Origin: Nocardia abscessus
GTDB taxonomy: Bacteria > Actinomycetota > Actinomycetes > Mycobacteriales > Mycobacteriaceae
Direction of reading: 5' to 3'
DNA: 64,000 nucleotides
Assembly (NCBI RefSeq): GCF_015477775.1
Contig: NZ_JADLQO010000002.1
Coordinates: 186,001 to 250,000, forward strand
The stretch's first letter is position 1. Each line of letters begins with the position of its first letter. Positions 10,589-21,417 of the stretch are shown piece after piece. Both the position numbers and the translations under genes were made by a program. Below the pieces are notes generated by a model, which was given only the letters and a program-made list of their open reading frames with translations, made no database searches and was not told where the DNA came from.

Positions 10589-11631
10589 CGCCACGGGACG
10601 CGCTCCTTTCCACCCAACCCGGAACGCACATCCTGACCCATGTGCCGTCCCTCGACTCGAAGCCCTGCCATTTGCGGCCGAGGTTGCCGGATCAGTTGAT
10701 CCAGTGCGGCGGCAAGCTTTCCGGGGTGATGCCGGTCCGTTCCCGCTTCGGCGACATCGGAGAAGGTTACTCGTGCCCGCAACTGCTCGGCAGCCCTGGC
10801 CACGTGTTCCCGCTCGCGGCCCTCCGGCACCGAGCCGGAATCGACCAGCACCTCGTCGACGACGAATTCCGGTGCGTGCTGGGACAGTACGTGCAAATGC
10901 CGCTCCGCGGAGAACCCGGCGGTCTCCCCCGGCTCCGCGGCGAGATTGAGCACGAGAACTTTCCGCGCCCTGGTGTAGACCAGGGCTTCGCGTAGCTCCG
11001 GGACGAGGACGTGCGGAATCACACTGGTGAACCACGATCCCGGGCCGAGCACCACGACGTCCGCGTGTTCGATCGCCGAGGTGGCCTCCGGACTGGCCGG
11101 TGGATCGGACGGAATCAGCCGCACTCGCCGCACCTTACCCGGCGTCGTCGCGATGGCAACTTGGCCGCGAATGCAGCGGCTCACCCGTGGATCCGCCTCC
11201 AGCCCAGATACATCCGCCTCGATGTCCAGCGCGATGGGCGACATGGGCAGGACCCGGCCGGTGATGCGCAACATGCGGGCGACTTCGTCGAGGGCGGCGA
11301 CCGGGTCACCGAGCACTTCGGTGAGCCCGGCCAGGATCAGGTTGCCCACCGAGTGCCCCGCCAGCGCGCCGGTGCCGCCGAATCGATGCTGGACGGTCTG
11401 CGTCCACACGCCGTCGGCGTCCGCGGCCAAGGCCGCCAGGGCCATCCGGAGATCCCCCGGCGGCAGCACACCCAGCTCGGCGCGCAACCGGCCCGAGGAG
11501 CCGCCGTCGTCGGCGACGGTGACCACCGCGCAGATCTTCCTGGTCAACCGCCGCACGGCGGTCAGCGTCGCGTACAAACCGTGTCCGCCACCCAGCGCGA
11601 CGATGCTGGGATTGGATTCCCAGCCGGTCAT
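10585..11631 (-). CDS. yvcK: Gluconeogenesis factor YvcK / CofD-like protein
   Basis: The 348-residue protein starts [29 protein letters not shown]. The glycine-rich GGGHGL motif and [14 protein letters not shown] are hallmarks of the YvcK branch of the CofD/LPPG-transferase fold. Members bind UDP-sugars and are required for growth on gluconeogenic carbon and for envelope homeostasis. It overlaps rapZ by 4 bp upstream and whiA by 4 bp downstream, indicating coupled translation. Confidence 0.95.
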   Translation of the reverse strand: MTGWESNPSIVALGGGHGLYATLTAVRRLTRKICAVVTVADDGGSSGRLRAELGVLPPGDLRMALAALAADADGVWTQTVQHRFGGTGALAGHSVGNLILAGLTEVLGDPVAALDEVARMLRITGRVLPMSPIALDIEADVSGLEADPRVSRCIRGQVAIATTPGKVRRVRLIPSDPPASPEATSAIEHADVVVLGPGSWFTSVIPHVLVPELREALVYTRARKVLVLNLAAEPGETAGFSAERHLHVLSQHAPEFVVDEVLVDSGSVPEGREREHVARAAEQLRARVTFSDVAEAGTDRHHPGKLAAALDQLIRQPRPQMAGLRVEGRHMGQDVRSGLGGKERVPWR

Positions 11632-12608
11632 TCGCGCCCCAGGTCTCGATGCACGACGCGGACCACGTCGGCGGACTCCTCCGTTTTGCCGGTGACCTCG
11701 CTCATCAACTCGCCCAGTGCCTGGGCGATCGCGACGCTCCGGTGCTTGCCTCCGGTGCAGCCCACTGCGACCGTCATGTATCGCTTCCCCTCTTGGCGGT
11801 AACCGTTCGTGGTCAGCTCGACCAGGTGGTGGCAGGTACGCAGGTAGTCGTCCGCGCCGGGACGCGACAACACGTACTCGCTGACCACCGCTTCCTGACC
11901 GGTGTGTTCCCGCAACTCCGGTATCCAATGCGGATTGGGTAGAAAACGCACATCCAACACCATGTCGGCGTCCAGCGGAACCCCGTACTTGAAGCCGAAG
12001 GACTGCACGGTGAGCTGCAGCGCGGTGGGGGCGCCGCCGCCGTACGCCTCCTCCATCTTGCGGTGCAACTGATGGATGGACAGTTCGGTGGTGTCGATCA
12101 CCAGGTCCGCGGCGGCCTTCACAGACGACAACCGCACCCGTTCGGCGGCGATGCCGGCCGAGAGCGTGCCGTCCTTGCTCTCGCTCTGCAGCGGATGCCT
12201 GCGCCGCGCGAAACCGAAGCGGCGGATCAGCACATCGTCGGAGGCCTCCAGGAACAGGACCCTGGTGCGCACGCCGCGGGTCCGCAGCTGCTCGGTGACC
12301 GCCGACAGATCACCGGTGAAGAACCGGCTGCGCACGTCCATGACCAGCGCGAGACGCCGGATCGGCGGCTTGGCGGACGCGCCGAGTTCGACCATCCGCT
12401 CGAACAACTCGGGCGGCAGGTTGTCGGCCACGTACCAGCCGAGGTCCTCGAGCACGCGGGCGGCGGTGCCGCGGCCCGCGCCCGAGAGCCCGGTCACGAT
12501 CACCACCTCGACCTGCGGGTTCGCTCCGCCGACCGCGCTGGACGAGACCACTCGTCCCGCACTCGTCGGCGGACTGCCCGCACTGCTGTTCGATTCGACG
12601 CGTGTCAT
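11628..12608 (-). CDS. rapZ: RNase adapter / nucleotide-binding protein RapZ
   Basis: The 326-residue product has an N-terminal Ser-rich leader of about 30 residues, then a P-loop VIVTGLSGAGRGTAARVLEDLGW (the usual Lys of the Walker A is Arg here). It also has YVADNLPPELF, LFLEASDDVLIRRF with RRHPL, and the C-terminal IGCTGGKHRSV-type motif (AVGCTGGKHRSVAIAQAL). In E. coli RapZ controls glmS sRNA decay; in actinobacteria the role is less clear. It is the first gene of rapZ-yvcK-whiA and lies 113 bp downstream of uvrC. Confidence 0.95.
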   Translation of the reverse strand: MTRVESNSSAGSPPTSAGRVVSSSAVGGANPQVEVVIVTGLSGAGRGTAARVLEDLGWYVADNLPPELFERMVELGASAKPPIRRLALVMDVRSRFFTGDLSAVTEQLRTRGVRTRVLFLEASDDVLIRRFGFARRRHPLQSESKDGTLSAGIAAERVRLSSVKAAADLVIDTTELSIHQLHRKMEEAYGGGAPTALQLTVQSFGFKYGVPLDADMVLDVRFLPNPHWIPELREHTGQEAVVSEYVLSRPGADDYLRTCHHLVELTTNGYRQEGKRYMTVAVGCTGGKHRSVAIAQALGELMSEVTGKTEESADVVRVVHRDLGRE

Positions 12609-12721
12609 GTCCTACCGGATCCGTCTCTGGGGTGCCTTCCGATCATCGCGCACCGGTTTCGGTATCGGGCGCAGACACACAACGTACGCGAAACCGAAAC
12701 TTCCGGTGCACTGTCGACTGT

Positions 12722-14731
12722 CTATTCGGACTCGAGGGCCGCAAGGACCGCTTTTGCGGTTGCCATTCCGATGCCGGGCACTTCGGTGATCTCCTCGACC
12801 GTGGCCTGCTTCAGCTTGGCCACCGACCCGAAATGGGTGACCAGCGCGGTCCGGCGCGCCGTGCCGAGACCCGGCACCGAGTCCAGCGCCGAGGCGGTCA
12901 TCCGGCGCGAGCGTTTGCTGCGATGGAAGGTGATGGCGAAGCGGTGCGCCTCGTCACGCACCCGTTGCAGTAGATACAGCGCCTCGCTGGTGCGCGGCAG
13001 GATCACCGGATCGCTCTCGCCCGGCACCCACACCTCCTCCAGCCGTTTGGCCAGGCCGATCACCGCGACATCGGTGATGCCCAGCTCGTCGAGCACCTCG
13101 GCGGCCGCCGCCACCTGGGGCGCGCCGCCGTCCACGACATACAGATTGGGCGGGTAGGAGAACTTGCGCGGGCGGCCGGTGCGGGGATCGATACCGGGAA
13201 GGGAGGTCAGGTCGAGCGCGTCGTCGTCGGGTCCCGAGGCAGCGAGATCTTCGTGCTCCATCTGGTCGCGCTCGCGGCGCAGCTTGAGGAACCGGCGGCG
13301 GGTCACCTCGGCGATGCTGCCGACGTCGTCTGAGCGGCCCTCGCCGGCCGCTTCCTTGATCGTGTAGTGCCGATAATCGGACTTGCGGGCCAGACCGTCC
13401 TCGAAGACCACCAGCGAGGCCACCACGTCGGTGCCCTGCACATGGCTGACGTCCACGCACTCGATGCGCAGCGGCGCGGTGTCCAACTCCAGCGCGTCCT
13501 GGATCTCCTGCAGCGCTTGCGATCTCGAGGTCAGGTCACCCGCCCGCTTGAGCTTGTGCTGGGCCAGCGCCTCCATCGCGTTGCGCTGCACGGTCTCGGC
13601 GAGCGCCTTCTTGTCCCCGCGCTGAGGTACCCGCACCTTCACCGCCGAGCCGCGCAACCCCGACAGCCAGTGCTGGACCTGGTCGACGTCGGCGGGCAGC
13701 TCGGGCACCAGCACCTCGCGCGGCACCACGGCGGCGGGCTGCTCGCCTGCCGCCTGCTCGGCCACCGCGACCTGCTCACCGTAGAACTGGGTGAGGAACT
13801 GCTCGACCAGCGCGGCGAGCTCACCGCCCGCCTCGGGGACGTCGACCGCGTCACCCGATTTGTCGACCACCCACCCGCGCTGGCCGCGCACCCGGCCGTC
13901 GCGCACGTGGAACACCTGCACCGCCACCTCCAGCTCGTCGGTGGCGAAGGCGATCACGTCGGCGTCGGTGCCGGTGCCCAGCACCACCGCCTGCTTCTCC
14001 AGAGCGCGGCGCAGCGCTTGGACGTCGTCGCGTAGCCGGGCGGCGACTTCGAAATCCAGATCGTCGGCGGCCTGGTGCATGCGGCGCTCCAGCTCCCGGA
14101 CCAGGCGGTCGGTGCGGCCCGCGAGGAAGTCGCAGAAGTCCTCGACGATCGCCCGGTGCTCCTCGGCGCTGACCCGCCCCACGCACGGCGCCGAGCACTT
14201 GTCGATATAGCCGAGCAGGCAGGGACGCCCGATCTGGCGGTGCCGCTGGAAGACTCCGTTGGAGCAGGTGCGCGCGGGAAACACCCGCAGCAGCAGATCG
14301 AGCGTCTCGCGGATGGCCCAGGCATGCGCGAACGGCCCGAAGTAGCGGACACCCTTGCGGCGCGCGCCGCGGTAGACGAACAGCCGCGGATACTCTTCGT
14401 TCAGGGTGACCGCGAGCACGGGGTAGGACTTGTCGTCGCGGTAGCGGACGTTGAAGCGCGGATCGAATTCCTTGATCCAGTTGTATTCCAGCTGCAGCGC
14501 CTCCACCTCGGTGGAGACGACCGTCCACTCGACGCTCGCGGCCGTGGTGACCATCTGCCGCGTCCGCGGATGCAGGTTCGCGACGTCGGCGAAGTAGGAG
14601 TTCAGTCTGCTGCGCAGGCTCTTGGCCTTGCCGACGTAGATCACCTGTCGATGGGCGTCCCGGAACTTGTAGACACCGGGTTCGACGGGAATCGTGCCCG
14701 GCGCGGGCCGGTACGTCGCTGGATCTGCCAC
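12722..14731 (-). CDS. uvrC: Excinuclease ABC subunit C
   Basis: The 669-residue UvrC makes the dual incision in nucleotide excision repair. Domains in order: GIY-YIG nuclease (residues 14-95, [20 protein letters not shown]), Cys-rich region ([14 protein letters not shown]), UvrB-binding UVR domain near 205-240, RNase H-like endonuclease ([26 protein letters not shown]), and C-terminal tandem helix-hairpin-helix ([24 protein letters not shown]). It is full length. Confidence 0.98.
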   Translation of the reverse strand: MADPATYRPAPGTIPVEPGVYKFRDAHRQVIYVGKAKSLRSRLNSYFADVANLHPRTRQMVTTAASVEWTVVSTEVEALQLEYNWIKEFDPRFNVRYRDDKSYPVLAVTLNEEYPRLFVYRGARRKGVRYFGPFAHAWAIRETLDLLLRVFPARTCSNGVFQRHRQIGRPCLLGYIDKCSAPCVGRVSAEEHRAIVEDFCDFLAGRTDRLVRELERRMHQAADDLDFEVAARLRDDVQALRRALEKQAVVLGTGTDADVIAFATDELEVAVQVFHVRDGRVRGQRGWVVDKSGDAVDVPEAGGELAALVEQFLTQFYGEQVAVAEQAAGEQPAAVVPREVLVPELPADVDQVQHWLSGLRGSAVKVRVPQRGDKKALAETVQRNAMEALAQHKLKRAGDLTSRSQALQEIQDALELDTAPLRIECVDVSHVQGTDVVASLVVFEDGLARKSDYRHYTIKEAAGEGRSDDVGSIAEVTRRRFLKLRRERDQMEHEDLAASGPDDDALDLTSLPGIDPRTGRPRKFSYPPNLYVVDGGAPQVAAAAEVLDELGITDVAVIGLAKRLEEVWVPGESDPVILPRTSEALYLLQRVRDEAHRFAITFHRSKRSRRMTASALDSVPGLGTARRTALVTHFGSVAKLKQATVEEITEVPGIGMATAKAVLAALESE

Positions 14732-14852
14732 CCATCCAGCCTATCGGCGCGGTCGGACACGATTCGTCCGCAGCCCACGCCTCTGTCGAGCGGAGGCCGG
14801 GCCGCCTGTCGAGCGCGGCCGGCGGCCCGGCCACCGCGACGCTCGGGACGGC

Positions 14853-15227
14853 TCAGGGCGCGCGGACGCCGAACCACGCCTTGGCTTCCGGGCGGCACAG
14901 CAGGTACACGACAGCGCCCGAGGTAGCGAGCGAATAGCCCGCGGCGACGACGCCGACGACGGGCGGGACGGTCGCGAGGTCCCTGATCGCCCAGCACCCG
15001 AGGACCGCCTGCAGGAGGGCCAGCGTGACCGTCAGCCTGCGCACGCTGTGCGCTCCTTCGGTGAACCCGAGCACGAGAAGGCCCAGTGCCCAGGCCACGC
15101 AGAACTGGGTGGACGCCGTGGCGGCCGCGTCGCCACCGCGCGTCAGATTCATCAGCACGGGATAGGCGAGTCCGAAACCCGCCATCCCGGCGATCGCTTC
15201 CCGCACATCCCGAACCGACTCCGGCAT
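14853..15227 (-). CDS. Small four-helix membrane protein of unknown function
   Basis: The 124-residue protein starts MPESVRDVREAIAGMAGFGLAYPVLM. Four hydrophobic segments are visible (around residues 12-28, 45-60, 70-85 and 90-112), ending PEAKAWFGVRAP. I do not recognise the family. The start is uncertain: a GTG four codons upstream (15239) has a better-placed gaggag. Much longer starts would translate a non-membrane, low-confidence leader. It lies between uvrC and the HAD gene on the same strand. Confidence 0.6.
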   Translation of the reverse strand: MPESVRDVREAIAGMAGFGLAYPVLMNLTRGGDAAATASTQFCVAWALGLLVLGFTEGAHSVRRLTVTLALLQAVLGCWAIRDLATVPPVVGVVAAGYSLATSGAVVYLLCRPEAKAWFGVRAP

Positions 15228-15428
15228 GGCCGTTTCCACGCCGATGTACGGCTCCTCACCGGAGAACGCCAAGCTCACAGCCGTACCCCCGTTGGTACCG
15301 AACCTTTCGGCGCAACCTGCGAATACGCCGAAATCGCACCGTAACACGATGACCTCCCCCACAAGCCGGACTTCGGCAAATGGGCTCGCGACATCGGCGT
15401 GCGTGGCGCGCACCGAGCGGCCGGGGAA

Positions 15429-16118
15429 CTACTCCACGAGGCCGTGCCGCCGCAGGGCGGCCATCAGCGCGTCCGGACGCTCGGCGGTGGGCAGGGCCTC
15501 CACCAGAGCGAATCGGCTGCCCACCGCCTCGGCGCCACCGTCGGCCTCGGCGCTGTCGCCGATCATCAGCGCCGCCTCGGCGGGCACGCCCAATTCGCCG
15601 AGAGCGGAGTGGAAGATCTCCGGATCGGGTTTCATCACACCGACCTCGTAGGAGAGAGTGAACGCACCGACCAGCCGATCCCAGCCACGCGCCGCGAACG
15701 ACGGACGGATGTCGAACGGGATGTTGCTCACCACCGCGACCGGAACGCCTTGTGCCGCCAGATGGTTCAGGACGGCCTCGCTGTCGGGGTACGGCGTCCA
15801 CTCCAGTGGGTCGAGCAGGCGGGCATACAGCCGTTCGGCATCCTCGTCGGTGGGCACGCCCGAAGTGCGCAGCACGTGCATCATCACCTTGCGGTGCAGC
15901 GCCGGGTCCAGGTCGCGGTGGTCCCACGCGTACTGCGTCTCGGCGTCGAATTCGGCGATGTGGTCGACCGGCGCCGTCATCCGCCGCATGATCTCGGCCT
16001 TCTCGCCCACGTCGAACGCCCGGCCGTCCGGCCAGGTCAGATCCGCGTACCACGATTCGTCGTCCTCCAGCCGGAACAAGGTCCCGGAGAAGTCGAACAG
16101 CACCGCCTCGATCGCCAC
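15429..16118 (-). CDS. HAD-superfamily hydrolase
   Basis: The 229-residue protein starts at GTG. The nucleophile motif I, VLFDFSGTLF, is near the N-terminus. Motif II is VAVVSNIPFD and motif III/IV is VGVMKPDPEIF followed by MIGDSAEADGGAEAVG. The cap between residues 20 and 100 is helical. This is the phosphoglycolate phosphatase/haloacid dehalogenase-like branch. Note Ser in place of the second Asp of the usual DxDGT: the sequence reads DFSGT, which is common in actinobacterial members. Substrate unknown. Confidence 0.85.
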   Translation of the reverse strand: MAIEAVLFDFSGTLFRLEDDESWYADLTWPDGRAFDVGEKAEIMRRMTAPVDHIAEFDAETQYAWDHRDLDPALHRKVMMHVLRTSGVPTDEDAERLYARLLDPLEWTPYPDSEAVLNHLAAQGVPVAVVSNIPFDIRPSFAARGWDRLVGAFTLSYEVGVMKPDPEIFHSALGELGVPAEAALMIGDSAEADGGAEAVGSRFALVEALPTAERPDALMAALRRHGLVE

Positions 16119-16269
16119 CCGGCCAGCCTACCGACGGATCGCCCGGCACCTCCGCCGCGCACGGGACGATCGCACCCGTCATCGGCTCGACACACGCTGT
16201 GGTCAGGGCGATTTCGCCCGTGGGAAGGAAACCGGCGCGGCTGTCGGCGCCGGGGGTTAGAGTCCGGGC

Positions 16270-18222
16270 ATGGGGCGCAAGCGAGGAAGTTGGGTCGCCG
16301 CCGCGGCGGCGTTCGCACTCACCGTCGGAATGGCCACCGCCTGTTCGTCCGGCGAGAACGGGGCGGGCGGTGTCTGCGAGACAGTTCCTAACGGCACCCC
16401 GGTCGCCGCAGGCGCGACGGACCCGGCGGGCAGCGGCAGCAAGGATCTCAGCACCAACCCGGAAATAGCGACCGGCTATCGCGCGAACATGACGCCGGTG
16501 CGCACGCACACCTTCGCGGTGTCGACGGCCAACCCGGTGTCGACCAAGGCCGCCTGCGAGGTCCTGCGCGACGGCGGCACCGCTGCGGACGCGTTGATCG
16601 CGGCGCAAACGGTGCTCGGGCTGGTCGAACCCCAGGCCTCCGGCATCGGCGGCGGCGCGTTCCTGCTCTACTACGACGCGAACACCAAGACCGTGGACGC
16701 CTACGACGGCCGCGAGGTGGCCCCGGCGGCCGCGACCGAGAACTACCTGCGCTGGATCAGCGACACCGACCGCACCGAGCCCAAGCCGAACACGCGGGCC
16801 AGCGGCCGCTCCATCGGCGTGCCCGGCGTGCTGCGGATGCTCGAACTGGCACACCGCGACCACGGCAAGACCGCGTGGCGCGAGCTGTTCGACCCCGCTA
16901 TCGGTCTCGCCGATCAGGGCTTCCCGATCAGTCCCCGCCTCGCGGGCCAGATCGCGGAGTCGGCCAAGGACCTCGCGGCGGACGAGGACGCCAAGGCGTA
17001 TTTCCTCAACCCGGACGGCAGCCCGAAGGCCGCCGAGACCGTGCTCACCAACCCCGCCATGGCCAAGACGCTCGGCGCCGTCGCCACGGACGGCGCCCAG
17101 GCCTTCTATACCGGCGCCATCGCGCGGGACATCGCCGCGGCGGCGGGCCGATCCTCCGGCGGGCGCACCCCGGGCGTGATCACGACCGAGGACTTGGCCG
17201 GCTATCAGGCCAAGAAGCGCACCGCCTTGTGCACGAGCTACCGGGAACACGAGATCTGCGGCATGCCCAGCCCCTCGTCCGGCGGCATCGCCGTCGCCGC
17301 CACGTTGGGCATCCTGGAGAACTTCGACCTGGCCACCATGCGGCCGGACAACATCGACCGCAACGGCGGCAAGCCCGATCCACAGGCCGTGCACCTCATC
17401 TCGGAGGCCGAACGCCTCGCCTACGCCGACCGCAACAAGTACGTGGCCGACACGGATTTCGTCCCGTTGCCGGGCAATTCGGCGCAAACCCTGCTGAACC
17501 GGGATTATCTGCGGCAGCGCGCCGGGCTGATCGATCCCAACCGCAGCATGGGCACCGCGCAGCCCGGTGACTTCGGCCCCGTGCCGCTGGGCGTCGGCCC
17601 GCAGCCGCCCGAGCACGGCACCAGCCACATCTCGGTGGTCGACGAGTACGGCAACGCCGCGGCGATGACCACCACCGTCGAGTCGGCGTTCGGTTCGTTC
17701 CACCTGGTCGACGGCTTCGTGCTGAACAACCAGCTCACCGACTTCAACGCCGAACCGCTGGGCGCCGACGGCGTGCCGATGGCCAACCGGATCCAGCCGG
17801 GCAAGCGCCCGCGCAGTTCGATGAGCCCGACGCTGGTGTTCGGCAAGGCCCCCGACGGGTCGCGCGGCGAACTCACCCATGTCGCCGGCTCGCCCGGCGG
17901 TTCGGTGATCATCCAGTTCGTGGTGAAAACGCTGGTCAACATGTTCGATTGGGGTCTGGACCCGCAGCAGGCGGTCTCCGCGGTCGCGTTCGGCGCCGGG
18001 AACAGTCCGTCCACCGGCATCGGCGGTGAGCACCCCGCGATCAACGCCACCGACAACGGTGATCACGACCCGCTCGTGCTCCGCCTGCGGCAGCTGGGCC
18101 ATCAAGTCTCGGTGGCACCACAGGTCAGCGGCCTCAGCGCCCTGAAACGCACCGGCACGGACGGCTGGATCGGCGGCGCCGACCCTCGCCGCGAAGGCGC
18201 GGTCCTCGGCGACACCCACTGA
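16270..18222 (+). CDS. ggt: Gamma-glutamyltransferase (lipoprotein)
   Basis: The 650-residue protein hydrolyses or transfers gamma-glutamyl groups of glutathione-like compounds outside the membrane. A lipoprotein signal peptide precedes the Cys in GMATACSSG. Family motifs include AADALIAAQTVLGLVEPQ, SGIGGGAFLLYYD, the autoprocessing Thr in HGTSHISVVD (Thr about residue 451) and SPGGSVIIQFV. The residues following the new N-terminus (MTTTVESAFGS) are as expected. Full length. It is convergent with a GNAT gene, with a hairpin between them. Confidence 0.93.
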   Translation: MGRKRGSWVAAAAAFALTVGMATACSSGENGAGGVCETVPNGTPVAAGATDPAGSGSKDLSTNPEIATGYRANMTPVRTHTFAVSTANPVSTKAACEVLRDGGTAADALIAAQTVLGLVEPQASGIGGGAFLLYYDANTKTVDAYDGREVAPAAATENYLRWISDTDRTEPKPNTRASGRSIGVPGVLRMLELAHRDHGKTAWRELFDPAIGLADQGFPISPRLAGQIAESAKDLAADEDAKAYFLNPDGSPKAAETVLTNPAMAKTLGAVATDGAQAFYTGAIARDIAAAAGRSSGGRTPGVITTEDLAGYQAKKRTALCTSYREHEICGMPSPSSGGIAVAATLGILENFDLATMRPDNIDRNGGKPDPQAVHLISEAERLAYADRNKYVADTDFVPLPGNSAQTLLNRDYLRQRAGLIDPNRSMGTAQPGDFGPVPLGVGPQPPEHGTSHISVVDEYGNAAAMTTTVESAFGSFHLVDGFVLNNQLTDFNAEPLGADGVPMANRIQPGKRPRSSMSPTLVFGKAPDGSRGELTHVAGSPGGSVIIQFVVKTLVNMFDWGLDPQQAVSAVAFGAGNSPSTGIGGEHPAINATDNGDHDPLVLRLRQLGHQVSVAPQVSGLSALKRTGTDGWIGGADPRREGAVLGDTH

Positions 18223-18255
18223 TCGGCCCGCAGCGGCGAGCTAGGTCGCGCACCG

Positions 18256-18285
18256 CGAGTGCGCCGTCACGAATCGGCGCACTCG
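18256..18285. terminator. Bidirectional terminator between ggt and GNAT gene
   Basis: A perfect 11-bp stem (18256-18266 with 18275-18285) has an 8-nt loop. It sits between the two convergent stop codons. Confidence 0.7.
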
Positions 18286-18298
18286 GCGAGGGGCGCGG

Positions 18299-18838
18299 TT
18301 ACGGCGTCCGCATCATCGGATACACGACCGGCCCCCTGCCGATCCTCAGCTCGCCCTGCGGCTCGAACCCGAACCGCTCGTAGAAGGGCACGGTGGCGCT
18401 GGTGTTGGAGATCAAGAAGCAGTGCTGGTCGGCCGCCGACAGCCGCCGCTCGAGCAGCGCGGTCGCCAGCCCGCGCCCTTGCGCGCCGGGCAACGTCCCG
18501 ATGGCGGCCAGGTACAGGTGTGGCGTCGCCGGTCGCGCGTGCTCCATCTGCCTGCCCGCGGCCAGCGCACGCGCCGCACCCCGCCCCAAGGCGCGCAGCA
18601 AGGTCAGCGGCTTCGCCATCGGCGACACCACGTTCGCGGGCTCCCACAGCGCCAGGCAGGCGAGGTTGCCCTCCGCGTCGTGCGCGAGGTCGACCAGCCC
18701 GTTGCTCCGGCGCGAGGCGATGCGCGAATCCCAGAACAGCGGCAACGCTTTTCGCCGCCGCGGCGAACCCGGCCAGAAGTAAGTCATCAGTGGATCGTCG
18801 GCGAAAGCCGCCGCGAGAACGAACGCACCCGACTCCAT
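18299..18838 (-). CDS. GNAT family N-acetyltransferase
   Basis: The 179-residue protein has the acetyl-CoA-binding signature LGTLPGAQGRGLATALL (residues about 113-131), preceded by the beta strand HLYLAAIGT. It ends with the ISNTSATVPFYERFGFEPQGE segment typical of GNATs. Substrate unknown. The start codon is only 2 bp from a 41-bp tandem repeat array, so the array forms its immediate upstream region. Confidence 0.85.
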   Translation of the reverse strand: MESGAFVLAAAFADDPLMTYFWPGSPRRRKALPLFWDSRIASRRSNGLVDLAHDAEGNLACLALWEPANVVSPMAKPLTLLRALGRGAARALAAGRQMEHARPATPHLYLAAIGTLPGAQGRGLATALLERRLSAADQHCFLISNTSATVPFYERFGFEPQGELRIGRGPVVYPMMRTP

Positions 18839-18839
18839 A

Positions 18840-18962
18840 CCGGCGAGGCTAGACCAGCGTCCGCGCTCACGCGAGGCGGACCGGCGAGGCTAGACCAGCG
18901 TCCGCACTCACGCGAGGCGGACCGGCGAGGCTGGACCAGCATCAGAGCTCACGCGAGGCGAA
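18840..18962. repeat. Three tandem copies of a 41-bp unit
   Basis: Units are 18840-18880, 18881-18921 and 18922-18962. Units 1 and 2 differ at a single base; unit 3 diverges in its central third. 41 bp is not a multiple of three and the array lies between genes, so it is not coding. It occupies nearly all of the gap between the PH-domain gene and the GNAT gene and resembles the VNTR/MIRU class of mycobacterial minisatellites in size (comparison by size only). Confidence 0.95.
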
Positions 18963-18988
18963 CGGTTCGGGGCGAATACCCGGCCCGC

Positions 18989-19489
18989 TCACTCGCTCCC
19001 GGAATACTTCGCGCCGAGTTCACGCAGCCGGGCCATCGCCCGCGCCGCGTGCTCCTTGTCGTTGGAGCGGATCGCCAGCATCGGGACGTAGTCGTCATCG
19101 ACCAATTCCAGGCGCGCCCAGGACTTTCGATCCGGAAACGACACACCCCGAATGTAGTCCCACGGAAAATCGTTGTCGCCCAAGATGTTTCGCACCGACA
19201 CGCCCCGCGCACCGGCCCGCACCCGCGGCCTGGTCAGCAGCAGCACCGCGGCGGCGCCGAGGACACCGATCCCGATCATCGCGATCTGATCGGCCACCCG
19301 GAAGTTGACGCCGGTCGATCCGCTGCGCAACCAGATACCGCCCGCGGTGAACGTGGCCGCCACCAGCACCGCCACGATCCAAGCCGTCCGCACCGCGCGC
19401 CGGGGCCGCACCTCGAACTCCCACTCGGACTCGTCGCCTGCCGTCGCGGGCGATCCCACGTTCCTGCGGAAGATACGGACGACCGGCAT
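18989..19489 (-). CDS. PH-domain membrane protein (downstream of ribH)
   Basis: The 166-residue protein has two membrane helices (around residues 35-52 and 68-86). A bacterial PH-like domain follows (RVRAGARGVSVRNILGDNDFPWDYIRGVSFP, then WARLELVDDDYVPMLAIRSND). A gene of this kind follows ribH in mycobacteria (Rv1417 position), so the context is conserved. It begins 2 bp after the ribH stop. Role unknown. Confidence 0.8.
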   Translation of the reverse strand: MPVVRIFRRNVGSPATAGDESEWEFEVRPRRAVRTAWIVAVLVAATFTAGGIWLRSGSTGVNFRVADQIAMIGIGVLGAAAVLLLTRPRVRAGARGVSVRNILGDNDFPWDYIRGVSFPDRKSWARLELVDDDYVPMLAIRSNDKEHAARAMARLRELGAKYSGSE

Positions 19490-19491
19490 CG

Positions 19492-20001
<510 letters not shown>

Positions 20002-21246
20002 TCAGTGCGCCGTCTCGCCCAGATCGAGCTCGTCGAGCCCGATCAGGTCGTGCCCCATCCGGTCCCGCTTGGTCCGCAGGTAGTGCAAGTTCTCCGCGTT
20101 CGCGCGCAACGGCATCGGCACCCGCTCGGTGATCCGCAGGCCGTAGCCGTCCAAGCCGACCCGCTTGGCCGGGTTGTTGGTGAGCAACCGCATCGAGCGG
20201 AGACCCAGATCTACCAGGATCTGCGCGCCGGTGCCGTAATCGCGCGCATCCGCGGGCAGGCCGAGTTCCAGATTCGCGTCGACCGTGTCGTGACCGGAAT
20301 CCTGCAGCTGGTAGGCCTGCAGCTTGTGCATCAGGCCGATGCCGCGCCCTTCGTGACCGCGCATGTACAGCACCACACCGCGTCCCTCGGCCGCCACCAT
20401 CTCCAGCGCCGCGTCCAGCTGTGGGCCGCAGTCGCAGCGCAGCGTCCCGAAGACGTCGCCGGTCAGGCACTCCGAGTGCACGCGCACCAGGACGTCCTCG
20501 CCGTCGCTGATGTCGCCGCGCACCAGCGCGACGTGCTCCACCTCGTCGTAGATGCTCTGATAGCCGACGGCCATGAACTCGCCGTGCGCGGTGGGGATGC
20601 GCGCCTCCGCGACACGCACCACGTGCTTCTCGTGCCTGCGCCGCCACGCGATCATGTCGGCGATCGAGATCAGCGCGAGCTCGTGCTCGTCGGCGAAAAC
20701 GCGCAACTCCTCGGTGCGGGCCATGTGGCCCTCGTCCTTCTGGCTGACGATCTCGCAGATCACGCCCGCCGGGCGCAACCCGGCCATCCGCGCCAAGTCC
20801 ACGGCCGCCTCGGTGTGGCCGGGGCGGCGCAGCACGCCTCCGTCCTTGGCGCGCAACGGCACCACGTGGCCGGGCCGGGTGAAATCGTCGGCCTTCGCGT
20901 CGGCGTCGGCCAGCAGCCGCATGGTGGTGGCGCGGTCGGCGCCGGAGATACCGGTCGTCACGCCCTCGCGCGCGTCCACCGAGACGGTGTAGGCGGTGCC
21001 GTGCTTGTCCTGATTCATCGCGTACATCGGCGGCAAGCCGAGCCGGTCGCAATCGTCACCCGTGAGCGGCACACAGATGTAACCGGAGGTGTAGCGGATC
21101 ATGAAGGCGACCAGCTCCGGGGTGGCCTTCTCCGCCGCGAAGATGAGGTCGCCCTCGTTCTCGCGGTCCTCGTCGTCGACTACGACGACCGCTTTACCGG
21201 CGGCGATATCGGCGACTGCGCGCTCGATGCTGTCGAACCTGGTCAC
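20002..21246 (-). CDS. ribBA: Bifunctional dihydroxybutanone-phosphate synthase / GTP cyclohydrolase II
   Basis: The 414-residue protein starts at GTG ([18 protein letters not shown]). The RibB half, residues 1-205, contains [23 protein letters not shown] and [11 protein letters not shown]. The RibA half, residues 206 to the end, contains [10 protein letters not shown] followed by the zinc ligands in RCDCGPQ, then [10 protein letters not shown] and LLTNNPAKR. The open frame extends 110 codons upstream, but similarity to the family begins at this start. It supplies both precursors of the lumazine ring. Confidence 0.97.
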   Translation of the reverse strand: MTRFDSIERAVADIAAGKAVVVVDDEDRENEGDLIFAAEKATPELVAFMIRYTSGYICVPLTGDDCDRLGLPPMYAMNQDKHGTAYTVSVDAREGVTTGISGADRATTMRLLADADAKADDFTRPGHVVPLRAKDGGVLRRPGHTEAAVDLARMAGLRPAGVICEIVSQKDEGHMARTEELRVFADEHELALISIADMIAWRRRHEKHVVRVAEARIPTAHGEFMAVGYQSIYDEVEHVALVRGDISDGEDVLVRVHSECLTGDVFGTLRCDCGPQLDAALEMVAAEGRGVVLYMRGHEGRGIGLMHKLQAYQLQDSGHDTVDANLELGLPADARDYGTGAQILVDLGLRSMRLLTNNPAKRVGLDGYGLRITERVPMPLRANAENLHYLRTKRDRMGHDLIGLDELDLGETAH

Positions 21247-21301
21247 GTCTGCTGTGCTCCATCTCGAAATAGGTGCCTCACCACAGTACTGTGTTGGATT
21301 T

Positions 21302-21320
21302 GCAGCGCCTGCGGCGCTGC
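21302..21320. repeat. Small perfect hairpin upstream of ribBA
   Basis: An 8-bp perfect stem (21302-21309 with 21313-21320) has a 3-nt loop. It lies 55 bp upstream of the ribBA GTG on the minus strand and next to a much larger palindrome. Confidence 0.8.
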
Positions 21321-21322
21321 GT

Positions 21323-21417
21323 GTTCGCGGCCCCCTTGTGGCTCGCGTCCGAGCGACCGCCGCCGGCGACTTCGTCGCGGACGCGGCGGCCGCTCGGACG
21401 CGAGCCGGGCCGCGAAC
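21323..21417. repeat. Large imperfect palindrome (about 95 bp) upstream of ribBA
   Basis: The outer arms, 21323-21333 and 21407-21417, pair almost completely. After a 6-nt bulge on one side, a further run of about 24 bp pairs with one mismatch around a short centre near 21370-21380. Such an element would form a very stable hairpin in RNA or a cruciform in DNA. It could be a mobile palindromic repeat (REP/MITE-like) or a leader structure. Confidence 0.75.
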
